The position numbers and the translations under genes were made by a program. 64,000 nt of DNA from Bugulina stolonifera. Taxonomy: Eukaryota > Bryozoa > Gymnolaemata > Cheilostomatida > Bugulidae. The stretch covers positions 2,479,568 through 2,543,567 of the forward strand of contig OW285197.1 in the NCBI GenBank assembly GCA_935421135.1, in the 5' to 3' direction. Positions 51,553 to 62,916 of this stretch are shown here, piece after piece. Position 1 is the stretch's first letter. Each line of letters starts with the position of its first letter. The notes beneath the pieces were generated by a model. That model saw only the letters and a program-made list of their open reading frames with translations. It was not told the DNA's origin and made no database searches.

Positions 51553-52084
51553 ATTCACTACTTTTCCATGCTTCGTATTTTCCTTCGAAGGGAGTTGTTT
51601 TACCCTTCGAAGCTTCATTCCAGTCCAATTCCATGCTTTGTATTTTGTTCAACTGTTTTGTGGCAAACGCATTTAAGTTTTCCCGCCTATACCATCATAG
51701 TACAATAACCTCGTGAGTTAAAAATAGCTATGCGTTGTCTAATGTGAAATCAACAGCAACAAGGAGCGCACAGCCAAACTGACGTCATAACCATAATGTA
51801 GTTATCAACAAGCAGTTATTCAAGCGTGAACACTATTGCGCCAGCCACAGATAGTGTACTACTAACTAGTGCTTGTACATTGGCTTCGAAGGATGGCGCT
51901 TCCATCCTACGAAGCAATAAAAATCCCTACGTATTTTCGGAAATACGAAGTCTCACGGTCGAAGGAGCTTGCTCCTACGAAGGTCAGGAAATACCTATTT
52001 TGTGCCAATTCCGTCCTTCGTATTTTAAATACGAAGCTAAATACGAAGCTACATGTAAATACGGAGCATGGAAAAGTAGTGAAT
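51553..52084. mobile_element. 532-bp foldback/MITE element
   Basis: TTCACTACTTTTCCATGCTT on the left is inverted at the right end (AAGTAGTGAAT), with the arm covering 28 bp and one mismatch. Interior has TTCGAAGG/CCTTCGAA and AAATACGAAG motifs in both orientations. Confidence 0.7.
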
Positions 52085-52840
52085 GTATGTATCATGGACA
52101 CATCAGCTAGAAGTACAGTGCTAGGCTTCGTACATTCTCTGCATATAATCTACATGTATGTGTATATTATACAAGACCTCTGTGTACCTTACATATTTCA
52201 CAAAACTTTGTTATTTTGCAACCAGGTTGCTACATGTGCATGCTAGAGAATGAACATGAAGGAGAAAAACAAAATTAAATACAATGTATTCATGAAATTT
52301 ATGTATTTTCAAATTAGTGATCCTGCAGGCGGCTATTTTTATGATGAAGCTCTGCTACAAGTCAGTGGAGTAGAGTACATGGACTACTCTACAACAAATT
52401 ACTCTATTGGCAATGCGCAATACACCCCAACGATAAGAGATGGAGTTCTGCCAAGAGAGAGAGTACGCCTCTATTTACTCATTTTCAAATTCACAGGTAG
52501 CTAAATCAAAGGACAACATTTATATTCATTCAGTAATTAGGGTTTGTTCATGATTCTTTCATGCCAGCTGCAATGCGAAATCCCCGTCGTAGCTCCATGA
52601 AATACATCAAATGATTATTATAACAATTTAAATGACACATTATATTTTGTAGAGATGAAAAAGCAAGTAAAGAAGTCACATCAATCAATAATAGGATTAC
52701 ATCACAGGTCCCGGGCTCTGTGGTACTCTCAGCTCAAGGGAACACTAAGGATAGTACCATACCAGAACCTTCTCTGTTGGGCTTACATGATTCTGTCAAA
52801 CCACACAAGAAGACAAAGACTAAAGTAAGGAAGAATCCTA

Positions 52841-52915
52841 ATTGACGTGACGTGACGTGACGTGGAGTGACGTGGAGTGACGTGGAGTGACGTGGAGTGA
52901 CGTGGAGTGACGTGT
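52841..52915. repeat. GTGACGTGGA minisatellite overlapping the gene C stop
   Basis: Tandem GACGT and GTGACGTGGA units begin within the last codon and TGA of gene C. Confidence 0.9.
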
Positions 52916-52919
52916 CATA

Positions 52920-54110
52920 AGCTGTAGCTGGCAAAATTAACTCTTATCAGCGTGCTTCCTCACATCTGAAATTTTACGTAATAATGTGGTGCTAAATGAT
53001 CTGTGGGTATGCAGATACTTTCTGCAGCCATATTCCAATGTTATCACCCATCTTAATGATGAGCTTAAATATTTCATTCAGTTTAGCACAATTATCTATA
53101 AAACACATTATCTCTGTCTCACTTTACAATAGTGCCAGTCCCCAGTTATTATTTCAATCTATATTAGTAGAGTAAAAGCAAGCGTTTTTAAACCCAGCAA
53201 TTAGGGTGGCATGACTGCTTTCAGCAGATTAATCCATCCTTTTGGTTTCATTCGCTGACTTTTTATAAGCATCTGTTTTCTTGCACAGAGCACCTACAAG
53301 TATATGCATATTATATCATTGCGATATTAGTGTGAGTGATTCACTGACTGAGTTTACACTCTTCAGCACTAAGTTGGGCACAACGAATGTTACTTTGCAG
53401 CTTCTATTTGTATACATTTAGGTGTTATGTGTACGATTGGTTTAACCTGGCAATGTGTGCAAGTAATGGTGTTCTGTGGGTGTGTATGACGTTGTGCTAA
53501 TAGACCCAAATGTACATGAAAATCATACATGTAGATGCGCATGTACAGGCACAGTGATTTTTGATCTTCCAGCCTTACACAATTAATTTAAGGTATAGGT
53601 ACTATGTTGAATGAGGTTACTCAAGTTCCCAAAAATAGAAACACGCTTCCCTAATGCCTTGATAGCTAAACTAGAGAGACGTCCTTCCTAAACTCCTTCA
53701 TTCACAACTACTTTCTAATGCAACATGTGCTTACCGGTTTGTAACTGTCTTGCCTGACCCACCTAATGTAACTTTGCAAGCAACATAACTCATTATACAC
53801 TGTTAGTAGTTCTATCTATTATATAAACTTTCTTCTCCATCCTGAAGTTGTCTCAACATATGAGGTGGATACTCAGCGAATGCATTTCAATGGCAACTAG
53901 GTTGGTCTCTGTAGCCACACAATGACTAACGAAAGGAATGTATACAATGTTTGTTGTCTGTTTAACAATGGAACAGCTGCAGTTTAAGCTATTGTTAAAG
54001 TTCTGTAGCATAGAGACAACTTCACTACTAACCTTGTTCATGTTTATTGAGACACTGAGAGACTTAAGCTGATAAACTTGAGCGACATCTAGATAATCAG
54101 CTCACAAGAT
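52920..54110. other. C-D intergenic region
   Basis: AT-rich sequence with no homologous exon, RNA gene or repeat end that can be supported. Confidence 0.5.
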
Positions 54111-54116
54111 GGTAGA

Positions 54117-55057
54117 ATGACAGTCAGGAATAGTAGTAGAGGCTTGTCCCATCTGGCAAGGAGTGTAACATTAGTTCTGTGTTTTCTCCTTAAAAAGTGA
54201 GTATGAAAATATACTTGCCATTGCTACTGTGAAAAATTTGATGCAAAAAATATATTAGCAAAAAAGTTTTGAACAAACTTTCTATTCTGAAATATGAATT
54301 CAACAAGAACTGTTTCAGTGTTAGTGTACAGCATTCAACATACAGTAAATGATGTTTTAGTGTCTATGTACTTGGCAGACGCAATGACCAGTCATGAAAA
54401 GAGAAATATTTCAGCAAAAATTATAATAAGCCTAAATACACACTAACTGTGAATAAGTTAGGTTTGTGTTAGTTGTCTTATTCTTGAACAATTTGTTAAT
54501 CTAGAAAATTTCTAAGTCGTTCACTGAAGATATACTTTGAAGGATAAACACTGCTATTATGTTATATTGCAATATTAATAATGATGATGAGGTATCGGGC
54601 AAAGAGTGACATTCAAGTGACCTATCTGTCGTAAATCATCTTTGTCCTATTTTTCTAACAAAGAAGTAGGTTTAACAAGCTTTTTCTTATGGCCATATTC
54701 ATGTAGATATGAGAACCTTGTACATTTTTCCTCCTAAGCATTCAACTTTGCTCGCAAACCAATATATCTTTATTTGATAAAACAAGCAGTCATTGTGCCA
54801 ACGGATCTTCCATAACTCATTTGGTCTCATCACAACTATATTATTGTTACTTTGGTTTTAGAAACTATCAAGTTTTGGCACTCAGAGATTATACAGTTAG
54901 AAATGTTCAGACTAGTTTACTTCATAATGACACAGTCAGGATTTCATGGAATGTAGCAGAGCCCAGACAGCCAAGAAGTAGGTGGGAGGTAACACATGTC
55001 ACGTTACAAAGCATAAATTTGACTAGCAGCGTACGATACATTATCAAAAGAGACCTG
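54117..55057 (+). CDS. Gene D: first two exons of another array receptor (3' part outside the window)
   Basis: Exon 1 is 54117-54196 (80 nt) and exon 2 is 54862-55057 (196 nt), the same lengths and phases as in gene A. Exon 1 encodes a signal peptide close to that of A (MTVRNSSRGLSHLARS, then TLVLCFLL). Exon 2 begins NYQVLALRDYTVRNVQTSLL, nearly matching A, and forms the first half of the FN3-like domain (RISWNVAEPRQPRSRWEVTHV). The donor CTG|GTAAG at 55058 is good. Intron 2 then runs at least 8.9 kb to the window edge and is filled with transposons. No lesion is seen in the visible part. Confidence 0.8.
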
Positions 55058-55818
55058 GTAAGTTTTATTGAATTTATTATAATATTCATACTATTTAGTT
55101 ACAGCTGCATACAGTGGAACTTACTTGATCCAAACTCCCAGAGACCATCATTTTTTGTTTGAGTGAGGCGTGGGTTTGAATTGCGTGATCACTTCAATTA
55201 GCTAATGAATTGGCTGCCTACTTCACAGATAATACCATAAATTTCGTTGTACATGTATGTGCATGTAATTATGTAGAATTTCTTTTTCCTCAACTGTGAA
55301 TATAAATGAGAGAAGACAAGTTTTTACGTGACTGCTTCCTGGTTATTAGAAATTGGATTCAAAACTGAGGGCAATTAGTTATGTACAGGACAGCAGTATA
55401 AAACCCCATTTAGCTATGTTACAGTTAACACCCAACAGTGTAAATAATCATTTAGTTCCCTCTGCTTGAGGAGAAGTTGTTGTTGGTGCATGTTCAGTAC
55501 CGATCGAAGCATCTGATCAAGTGAGTGCTCAGACGTGACTAAAGACTAATATAATAAATACTGTGTAGCACAAGCGAAGCGAGGTTTGAATTGGGCATAG
55601 TAAATTCAAATTAATTGAAGCCATTTACATGTATCTAATGCTCAGCAGGGACCAAGATCATTAGTTTGAACTAAAAAAAGTTTTTGAATAAGCCGAGCCT
55701 GAATTAGGCGAGACCTAACGTATCTGCAAGCACTGACGGCAAAAAATATATCAATTGCCATGCATATCACATTGTGTTGCTTTAAATTCTGATTGCCTCT
55801 TTTAAAATTTTCTTAGCA

Positions 55819-55823
55819 CTATT
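55819..55823. repeat. Target-site duplication of the Ty3/gypsy element, left
   Basis: CTATT, repeated at 60104-60108. Confidence 0.85.
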
Positions 55824-55870
55824 TGTAGTGTTTGTAATAGCTTTGTAGCTAGTAGCTTTATAGCACTAAA
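55824..55870 (+). repeat. 5' LTR, internally deleted
   Basis: Identical to the first 40 nt and the last 7 nt of the 3' LTR. It lacks 87 nt between two CACTAAA copies. Confidence 0.9.
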
Positions 55871-55905
55871 TTGGCGACGAGGATTGTTTCAACAGATATA
55901 TTATA

Positions 55906-57174
55906 ATGGCAACTGGTGGAATGCTGATTCCTAGACTGGAGGAAGATGGAGATGTGGAGGCATTTTTGGAACGCCTTGAATGTTATTTCACAGTTGCAGG
56001 GACAGCAGATAATAGTAAGGTATCTGTCTTATTAATGGGACTCACATCCGAGCAATATGAAACACTAAGAAGCTTAGTATCACCTGCATTACCCAGTTCC
56101 ATGGACTTAGCCGACCTAAAGACTCAACTTACGACTCACTTTGGAGCACCAAGGAATAGGAAGCTGGAAAGAATTCAATTTCGATCAGTGAGTAGATTTA
56201 GAGAGGAATCGTTAGCTGAATTCCAAGTGAGGGTGAGGAGAGCTGCCATGAAATGTGAGTTTGGTGATAAACTGGAAGAAAATTTACTAGAACAGTTTAT
56301 TGCAGGGATCAATAATCCAGGTCTATCTAGGAAACTCATTGAAAGTCAAACAGTTACCACTTTGACCGCAGCAGTTAATTTAGTTAATACTGCTCGGCTG
56401 TTTGAAGAAAGCACACCAGTGATAAAAGATGAGATAGCTAAGGTAGACAACAGGAAAGAAAGGTCATCATGGAAGGGTGTTATCTGCTACAGATGTACCA
56501 GGACAGGACACATAGCTTCTGATGACAATTGTCCAGCAAAAGGAAGAAAATGCAAAGTTTGTGGAAATAATGGACATTTCGCGGGATCCAAGTACTGTAG
56601 GAGTCATGGAAAGGATACACTTACAGCTGCTACTAATACAGTTATGGAAAAGACAGACAGTCATGAGCAAAGAACAGCACTGGATTGCTTTGGGTATGAT
56701 AACACTATAAACAACATTAGAGGTGGTACACCTAAATGTGTAGTTAATGTCGCAGGTGTATCAACCGAGTTTATTGTTGACTCCGGTGCTGTGAACAACG
56801 TTATTGGCAGACATACCTATCGTAGAATCAAAAATAGAGTGAATTTAGAGCCTGCTTCAAAACAATTGTATGCTTTTGGTCAGTCTAGCCCATTACCTTT
56901 ACTAGGTCAGATTACAGCTAACATTTTTATTAATGGTAATAATGTGAAGGCTATAATTTTTGTATTTGATGGAAATTCTTGCAACCTTCTGTGTGCTGAA
57001 ACAGCTAATGAACTAGGTATAATTAAGTTGAATACAGTAGGTAGTGTTGACAACATTATTGATATAGGAAGTTTTGTTAGGGCCAAATACCCAGAGCGTT
57101 TTATAGGGGTAGGGAAGCTAAAAGGAGTTCAGATCAGGTTGCATGTTGATAGTGCTTGTGAGCCCAGCCTGTAA
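55906..57174 (+). CDS. gag: Gag with two zinc knuckles and retropepsin domain
   Basis: 422 aa. The N-terminal 150 residues look like a capsid-type Gag (AFLERLECYF, LAEFQVRVRRAAMKC). Two CX2CX4HX6C knuckles lie at about 194-230 (CYRCTRTGH; CKVCGNNGH). A retropepsin active-site motif VDSGAVNNVIG is near residue 289. The frame ends at TAA (57172-57174) just before the RT frame. The local sequence there suggests a small deletion that shifted frame; in the intact family this region is continuous with RT. Confidence 0.85.
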   Translation: MATGGMLIPRLEEDGDVEAFLERLECYFTVAGTADNSKVSVLLMGLTSEQYETLRSLVSPALPSSMDLADLKTQLTTHFGAPRNRKLERIQFRSVSRFREESLAEFQVRVRRAAMKCEFGDKLEENLLEQFIAGINNPGLSRKLIESQTVTTLTAAVNLVNTARLFEESTPVIKDEIAKVDNRKERSSWKGVICYRCTRTGHIASDDNCPAKGRKCKVCGNNGHFAGSKYCRSHGKDTLTAATNTVMEKTDSHEQRTALDCFGYDNTINNIRGGTPKCVVNVAGVSTEFIVDSGAVNNVIGRHTYRRIKNRVNLEPASKQLYAFGQSSPLPLLGQITANIFINGNNVKAIIFVFDGNSCNLLCAETANELGIIKLNTVGSVDNIIDIGSFVRAKYPERFIGVGKLKGVQIRLHVDSACEPSL

Positions 57175-57179
57175 GGCGT

Positions 57180-57776
57180 TTGCCTTTTGCATATAGAGCT
57201 AAGGTTGAGAAGGTGTTGCATAGGTTGATTGAGGAAGACATTGTAGAACCAGTTGAGGGTATAGGATCGACATGGGTTAGTCCTTTAGTGGTTGTGCCTA
57301 AAGATGGTGATGATGTTAGACTATGTGTTGACATGAGAAGGGCTAACAAAGCGATTGTCAGGGAAAGATATCCTGTTCCTACAATTCAAGAAATGTTAGT
57401 TGAATTGAATGGTGCCAAAGTATTTTCCAAACTTGATTTGAAGCAAGGGTTTTTCCAATGTGAATTAGAGTCTGGTTCAAGAGACATAACAACTTTTGTC
57501 AGTCATATAGGCCTGTTTAGAATGAAGCGTCTAGGAATGGGAGTGTCATCTGCTCCTGAGATATTTCAATACACTATCCAAAAGGTCTTGAATGGTTTGA
57601 GTGGAGTTTTAAATTTAGCCGACGACATATTAGTATTTGGTACAGATGCAAGTGAACACAATGAAAGATTGATAAGTGTGATGGAAAGGCTAGAGAAAAG
57701 TGGCTTAACTTTGAATGGTGGCAAATGTCTTTTTGGGGTATCATCAATCAAGTTCCTAGGTCATTATTTCGAATGA
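57180..57776 (+). pseudogene. pol: Reverse transcriptase domain, frame-broken pol
   Basis: Contains RT motifs in order: VVVPKDGDDVRLCVDMR, FSKLDLKQGFFQCEL, FRMKRLGMGVSSAPEIFQ and the catalytic LADDILVFG (LADD variant of YADD). It is offset in frame from gag. At about 57769 an extra base creates the TGA at 57774-57776; the RT thumb continues in another frame into the next segment. Confidence 0.85.
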
Positions 57777-59841
57777 AGGCATATCTGCTGACCCTGCTAA
57801 GGTTAAGTCTATCCTATCTGCTAGAGCACCTGAAAATATCTCAGAGTTAAAAGGATTTTTGGGATTAGTTCAGTTTGTGGGGAGGTATGTTCCAGATTTA
57901 GCAAGGGTTGCTGCTCCTCTCTGGGATTTAACCAAGAAATCCCAAACTTTTTCATGGAGTAACGTACACCAGGATGCATTTGTGGGCATAAAGAAGCTTA
58001 TGAGTTCTAATCAAACGTTAGCTTACTATGACAAAGAATGTTGTACGACTGTTGTTGCAGATGCTAGTCCCACAGGTCTTGGTGCAGTCTTATATCAGAG
58101 ACAAAATGGAGTTTCAAAGATAATAGCATTTGGGCATCGTCGACTGTCAGATGTGGAGACTCGGTATTCTCAGATAGAACGTGAGGCTCTTGGACTAATG
58201 TGGGCATGTGAGCATTTTCGGATGTATTTACTTGGCAAGCATTTCCGGTTAGTGACTGATCATAAACCTCTAGTGTCTATTTTTGGCAGTGCTAGTTCAA
58301 AACCAACTCCAAGACTGGAAAGATGGAGTATAAGGCTCCAGGCATTCGATTTTGATATCCATTATAAGCCAGGTTGTTATAACATTGCAGATCCAATGTC
58401 TAGGCTTAGTGGTTCTAAAGACAGCTATACAGATCCGGTGACAGATGATTCATATATTTGCTTAGTTGCAGAGCAGGCAGTGCCATGTGCCATGACATGG
58501 TCAGATATTCAGCAAGAAGCATTGGTATGTAATGAAGCTAGTCTGATCCGGAAGGCTTTACAGTCGGGAGATTGGGAATCATGTCCAGCAATTACAAAAT
58601 CTATCCAGAATGAGTTGAGTTGCTATGAAGGAGTAATTTTGAGAGGTAATAAAATTCTTGTGCCTGTCAAGTTGCGAAAGAAAGTGTTACAGCTGGCACA
58701 TGAAGGTCACCAAGGCATAGTTAAAACAAAGAAAAGACTACGCTTGAAGGTTTGGTGGCCAGGAATGGACCACGATGCTGAGGCACTATGTCGGCAATGT
58801 TTCTCATGTCAATTAGTGGCTAACAGCAACCCACCGAGTCCTATTTCTCCTACCAAGATGCCAGACAGTCCATGGAAATTTTGCTGTATAGATCTCCTTG
58901 GACCTCTTCCTGATGGTAAATCAGTTGTTGTGTTAGTAGATTATTTTAGTAGGATCTTTGAATTTGGATTTCTACGCAGTACCAAGGCTGATAAAGTTAT
59001 ACTGTTTTTAGAGCATGTTTTTTCATACTATGGGTATCCAGAAATGATAAGATCTGATAATGGTCCACAGTTTGCAGGGGGCGAGTTTCAAGAATACTTG
59101 AAGCAGTGTGCCATTAAATGGATTTCTACCACTCCACTGTGGCCCCAAGCAAATGGAGAAGTTGAACGTATAAATAGAACTATTCTAAAAGTGCTCAAGA
59201 TTGCTAAAGCCGAAGGGAAGGATTTGCAGAAGGCATTACAAGAGTTTTCTATGGCATACAAGTCAACACCACATACTGGTACAGGAGTACCTCCTTTTAC
59301 TCTGATGTTTGGTCGAGAGATGCGCACAAAGCTGCCTATGCTCGGTGACACTGCTGTGGGCACAAAAGAAGAAGCTCAGGATTCTGATGCTATTTACAAG
59401 AAGAGTATGAAGGAGTATGCAGACAAGAGTTCTAAGGAAAGTGAGATAGAGGTAGGCGATATAGTCTTAATGAAACAAAAGAATAGAGGAAAACTGGACA
59501 CCAATTTCAGCCCTACAGAACACACAGTGGTTGGACTCGATGGTTCTGATGTAGTGTGTGCCAGCCCTTCAGGTTCCTTAACAAGAAGGAATGTTTCTTT
59601 TGCTAAGAAGGTTCAGTTGTCGGATTCTTCCCCTGTCTCACCCCTTGATCCAGTTTTATCTCCGGTTCCATCCCCAGTCTCCAGCGAAAATGTGGGAGCG
59701 AGTAATCCTCCAGATCCCCCTCTTAATGTCAGTTCATCTACAAATGATAATAGTGCCCATAATAGCCCCCCTCCCCGTAGGACAAGTTCTAGGGTTAGGA
59801 AAGTGCCTCAACGTTTTCAGGATTTTTATATGCAATCATAG
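57777..59841 (+). CDS. pol: RNase H and integrase part of pol
   Basis: Open frame to the TAG/TGA region at 59839-59841; the first ATG is at 57859, but homologous pol sequence starts at about 57770. RNase H: VVADASPTGLGAVLY, ETRYSQIEREALG, TDHKPL. Integrase: zinc-binding H-H-C-C (HEGHQGIVKTKKR; CRQCFSCQ) and DDE core (CIDLLGPL, RSDNGPQF, NGEVERINRT). The C-terminal tail is Ser/Pro-rich. No internal stop. Confidence 0.88.
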
Positions 59842-59969
59842 AGTGAATATTTGGTTCTAAATAACATTGTTCAATTTTGCTTTATAATAATAATATATGT
59901 TTTGTAATTTTTCTCTTAAGTTGTACTTTTGATATTATATCTTTTTTTGTATCTAAACCCATGGAGGGA

Positions 59970-60103
59970 TGTAGTGTTTGTAATAGCTTTGTAGCTAGTA
60001 GCTTTATAGCACTAAAGCTAGAGTAAGGAAATATATATAAGGATGCATGTATGTCTTAGGAGTCAGTTATAATGAGAATAAATCACGTTAGCACAACACT
60101 AAA
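59970..60103 (+). repeat. 3' LTR
   Basis: 134 bp, starting TGTAGTGTTTG and ending CACTAAA, preceded by a purine tract. It contains AATAAATC near 60078. Confidence 0.9.
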
Positions 60104-60347
60104 CTATTATTGATCTAACTAATAAAATTCATTATGTGGTGTTAAATTAACTGTTTAACACAAATTTTCTTCCACTAAAATAAAGCTCCCATCACTTTGA
60201 CACGTAGGACAAGTTGCGTAGGAAAAGTTGCGGCCAGCTTAATGCTGGTCATCATGCTGTAGTGATGGCCAGTGATATGAACTTTTGAGAATTTAAATTC
60301 AAGTACATGTACATTGTACATACTTTATTGATATACCAATCACCATA

Positions 60348-62891
60348 TGTGACCCCTGCTATCAGAATCGGACATCGGCGGGTGAATTGAAAGTCCAAAA
60401 AGCTAAACTGAAACTTACCATGCTGATTTTCAGCTTTCTATGTTATTATACTAATTGAAGCATGCTCTTTCACTTTCTGCTAATCAATTAGCAATCAGTA
60501 CAGCACAAATAGGTGTAAACTCCGTTCAAAGTTGTTGCTACTGAAGTCACGTGATCTATCATGGAGGCACATGTTGGGACCAGGATTTTACTCTCTGATT
60601 ATTTAAATCAATATTGTTTACTTTATGGATCTTGTTGATGACCTTTCTGATCAAGAAAATAGTGGAAAGGAAAGAGACTAACTTTATACATTACTTTAGG
60701 TGTGGCTAACCAGTGGCTAACCACACCTGAGGCCCAGAATTGCTCGGAGATACTGGGAGATATTGATAATATTAGCGTAAAAATTGTGAAAATTCTTCAA
60801 AATTATAATTATCAATAATCCTGTTGCTAAAGACTTGAGAGTGATTTCAGGATGCACAAACCTATTACCAAGTCAAGCATTACCACTTTTACTGCTGAAA
60901 TTATTCAGTCTGTGAGAGATGGGCTCGCAGCTCTTGACCATCCATTACTAGATCTCCTAAAATTTATTAAGCAAAATCTCTTCCACAATAGTCAATTCTG
61001 TCTGCTTCTACTAATTCCCACAAGGCCAAGAAGAGAAAGTACTTTGTAAAGATTTCCATTGTGAAGGTGAGCAACTATTTCATCAATCAGATAGTTAGTA
61101 TGACATTAAGGTACCTGAATAATAGACTGAGGCTAATCCACTAGTAAAGATAAGTTTGGCTCATACTTCAAAATTAGTTCTGCTGTAATCGCCATGTGTA
61201 CTACACATACATGTAACTTACCACAGATCCTACCCTCTTCATCCTATTTGAGTAACCAATGTACATCACATGTGCATTACATTAAAATCAATAACATAGG
61301 TTGAAAACTCACATTAGTGAGTATATACACGTACATATATTTATCTTAAGTTATTAAGTAAAACAATTCATGTCCAATGTATTCATGACTATTTGTAGGA
61401 ACATCATTCTGTTGCCAGGCTTTTATGTGTATGAACAGCAGTGGGGCCTCTCCTCTATTTCTAGCCTTGCCAAATATTTATAAGGAGCATGGTACAACTC
61501 CCTTCAACTTCAGCGACTTCAAGTTGCAACATCAAAGCAGTAAACTTTGGCCAAGCTTATTGTGGACTTCCTGAATGCTGTCAGCTCTATCTATACACTA
61601 GCCTCCTAGGATGGGTTCCAGGTAAGTTGACTTTCTACAGGCATCAAATCTTCTCTTACTGATATAATTTTCATTATCATTGATTCCAGAATGTGCCTCT
61701 GTTGCTAAAAAGCAAAGATGAAGGCAGATTACATAAGTTCGTCCGCATTAAAGATCATACCCGAATATTGTACATGTAATACGTAGGTACGCTGCATTAT
61801 CACATTGCTCTAAGTAGTAAACATACACATAGTTTGAATCTACTAGTATTTACACTCACATGTATTGTATCTGTCTCCCATAACCTCTGCCTTCTTCCTT
61901 GAAGTACTAAAGTGCAGTGATCATTTCCAAAAAACTAGCAGTAAAAAGCTTTGTGGCAAAGCTATGCATACGTCAGCTTCAGCTTTCAATATCTTGTTGT
62001 ATGACTGCCCATGTTCTGTTATAGCTAGCAAGTCACAGTGAGGTAATGGTTAAGCATGTGGGTTTGTAATCTGGAGGTCCAGAGTTCAAATCTTGTCTAC
62101 TACATCTGCTACACTTAAGTTTTTGTTTGTCTTCTTTTTTTACTGTCAAAATTATTAATACATAGCATACTCTCAACAGGATTCAAGAAAATAGATGTTA
62201 AGGTGCTACCATCTGATCTGAAGTGGAAGGACTATGGAAGGACTACAACTCAATGAACTTCATAATTTGGTCTATTTCACCAGATTGACGGAATCCGGAT
62301 AGTTCGAACCTACCTACTGTACCTCAAAGACCCCTCCCAGGGCTACCCACATCTGAGAGACAACTTTTGTTAACTTGTTACAATATGTGCAGTATTTTCT
62401 ATTTTACTTGCATTGCAATCTGTGTTAAAATTTATCTTAATGCAGCCTGTCCATCGCAATTGGTGCACAACTTCATTTTCACTGTTTTGTTGAAAGTCCG
62501 AAATCATTACACCTTGTTTAAGTGAGGATGAGACACAAGATACTGTGTTTACATTGTTTTAAGTTATTCCATCAGATTCCTCACACATTTTTACCTCTAG
62601 TCAGTGAAAACTAGCAATGTAAGTTAATTAGATATGCCCGTTGCTAAGTTCTGAATAGTGTAAACAATAAATTATTGGGTCGAAAACTTTAAACCAGATT
62701 TTCTTAGTTCGCCGTTCTATGAAAATCGACAGATATGGGCCCAGTATTATCCTGATAAAAATTGAACCGTTTGTGCTAGAATAAGAAGGAAAACAGATTT
62801 GAAATCCTCATAGATTTCTGCATCTGAAAACATAAATATCTCAAAATCTTTGGGTACCTCCCGATGTCTGATTCTGATAGCAGGGGTCACA
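60348..62891. mobile_element. 2.5-kb DNA transposon-like element with TA target duplication
   Basis: TGTGACCCCTGCTATCAGAA at the left end is inverted at the right end (to 62891), about 34 bp with one mismatch, and TA flanks both sides. The interior has only short frames (for example 60852-61049) without recognisable transposase motifs, so it is probably non-autonomous or too decayed. It also contains a tRNA-like sequence at 62036-62105. Confidence 0.7.
62036..62105 (+). repeat. tRNA-derived sequence
   Basis: A-box-like TAATGGTTAAGCATGTGGG and B-box-like AGAGTTCAAATC at tRNA spacing. Weak stems; a SINE or tRNA relic. Confidence 0.45.
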
Positions 62892-62916
62892 TATAGTACA
62901 TCAGTCAACATAATAT

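Larger units (their letters stand above)
46099..52845 (+). pseudogene. Gene C: truncated, decayed member of the receptor array
   Basis: Exons homologous to gene A: 46099-46314 (second half of F5/8C, in-frame TAA at 46242); 47142-47294 (153 nt as in A exon 7, TAG at 47231); 48919-49060 (FN3-like, 1-nt deletion relative to A); about 49350-49475 (FN3-like, TAA near 49449); 50241-50382 (transmembrane exon, open); 52318-52462 (tail, open but different from A and rich in Tyr); 52653-52845 (last exon). A possible remnant of an F5/8C first half, out of order, is at 46680-46790. Exons for the signal peptide, the first FN3-like domain and the normal F5/8C start are not found. In the last exon the tyrosines of A are replaced (YSMI to STI; LYDTI to LHDSV), and the exon phases around 52462 no longer join. 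Splice sites are largely kept, so loss is fairly recent. Confidence 0.8.
55824..60103 (+). mobile_element. Ty3/gypsy LTR retrotransposon in intron 2 of gene D
   Basis: Order: 47-bp 5' LTR (55824-55870), primer-binding region starting TGGCGACGAGG (55872), Gag-protease frame, RT frame, RNase H-integrase frame, polypurine tract GGAGGGA, 134-bp 3' LTR (59970-60103). The flanking 5-bp duplication CTATT fixes both ends. Domain order RT-RH-IN is that of Ty3/gypsy (Metaviridae). Two frame breaks make it non-autonomous. Confidence 0.93.

Noticed and set aside
60852..61049. 65-aa frame tested as transposase of the TIR element
   Set aside because: No transposase motif or extension in neighbouring frames.
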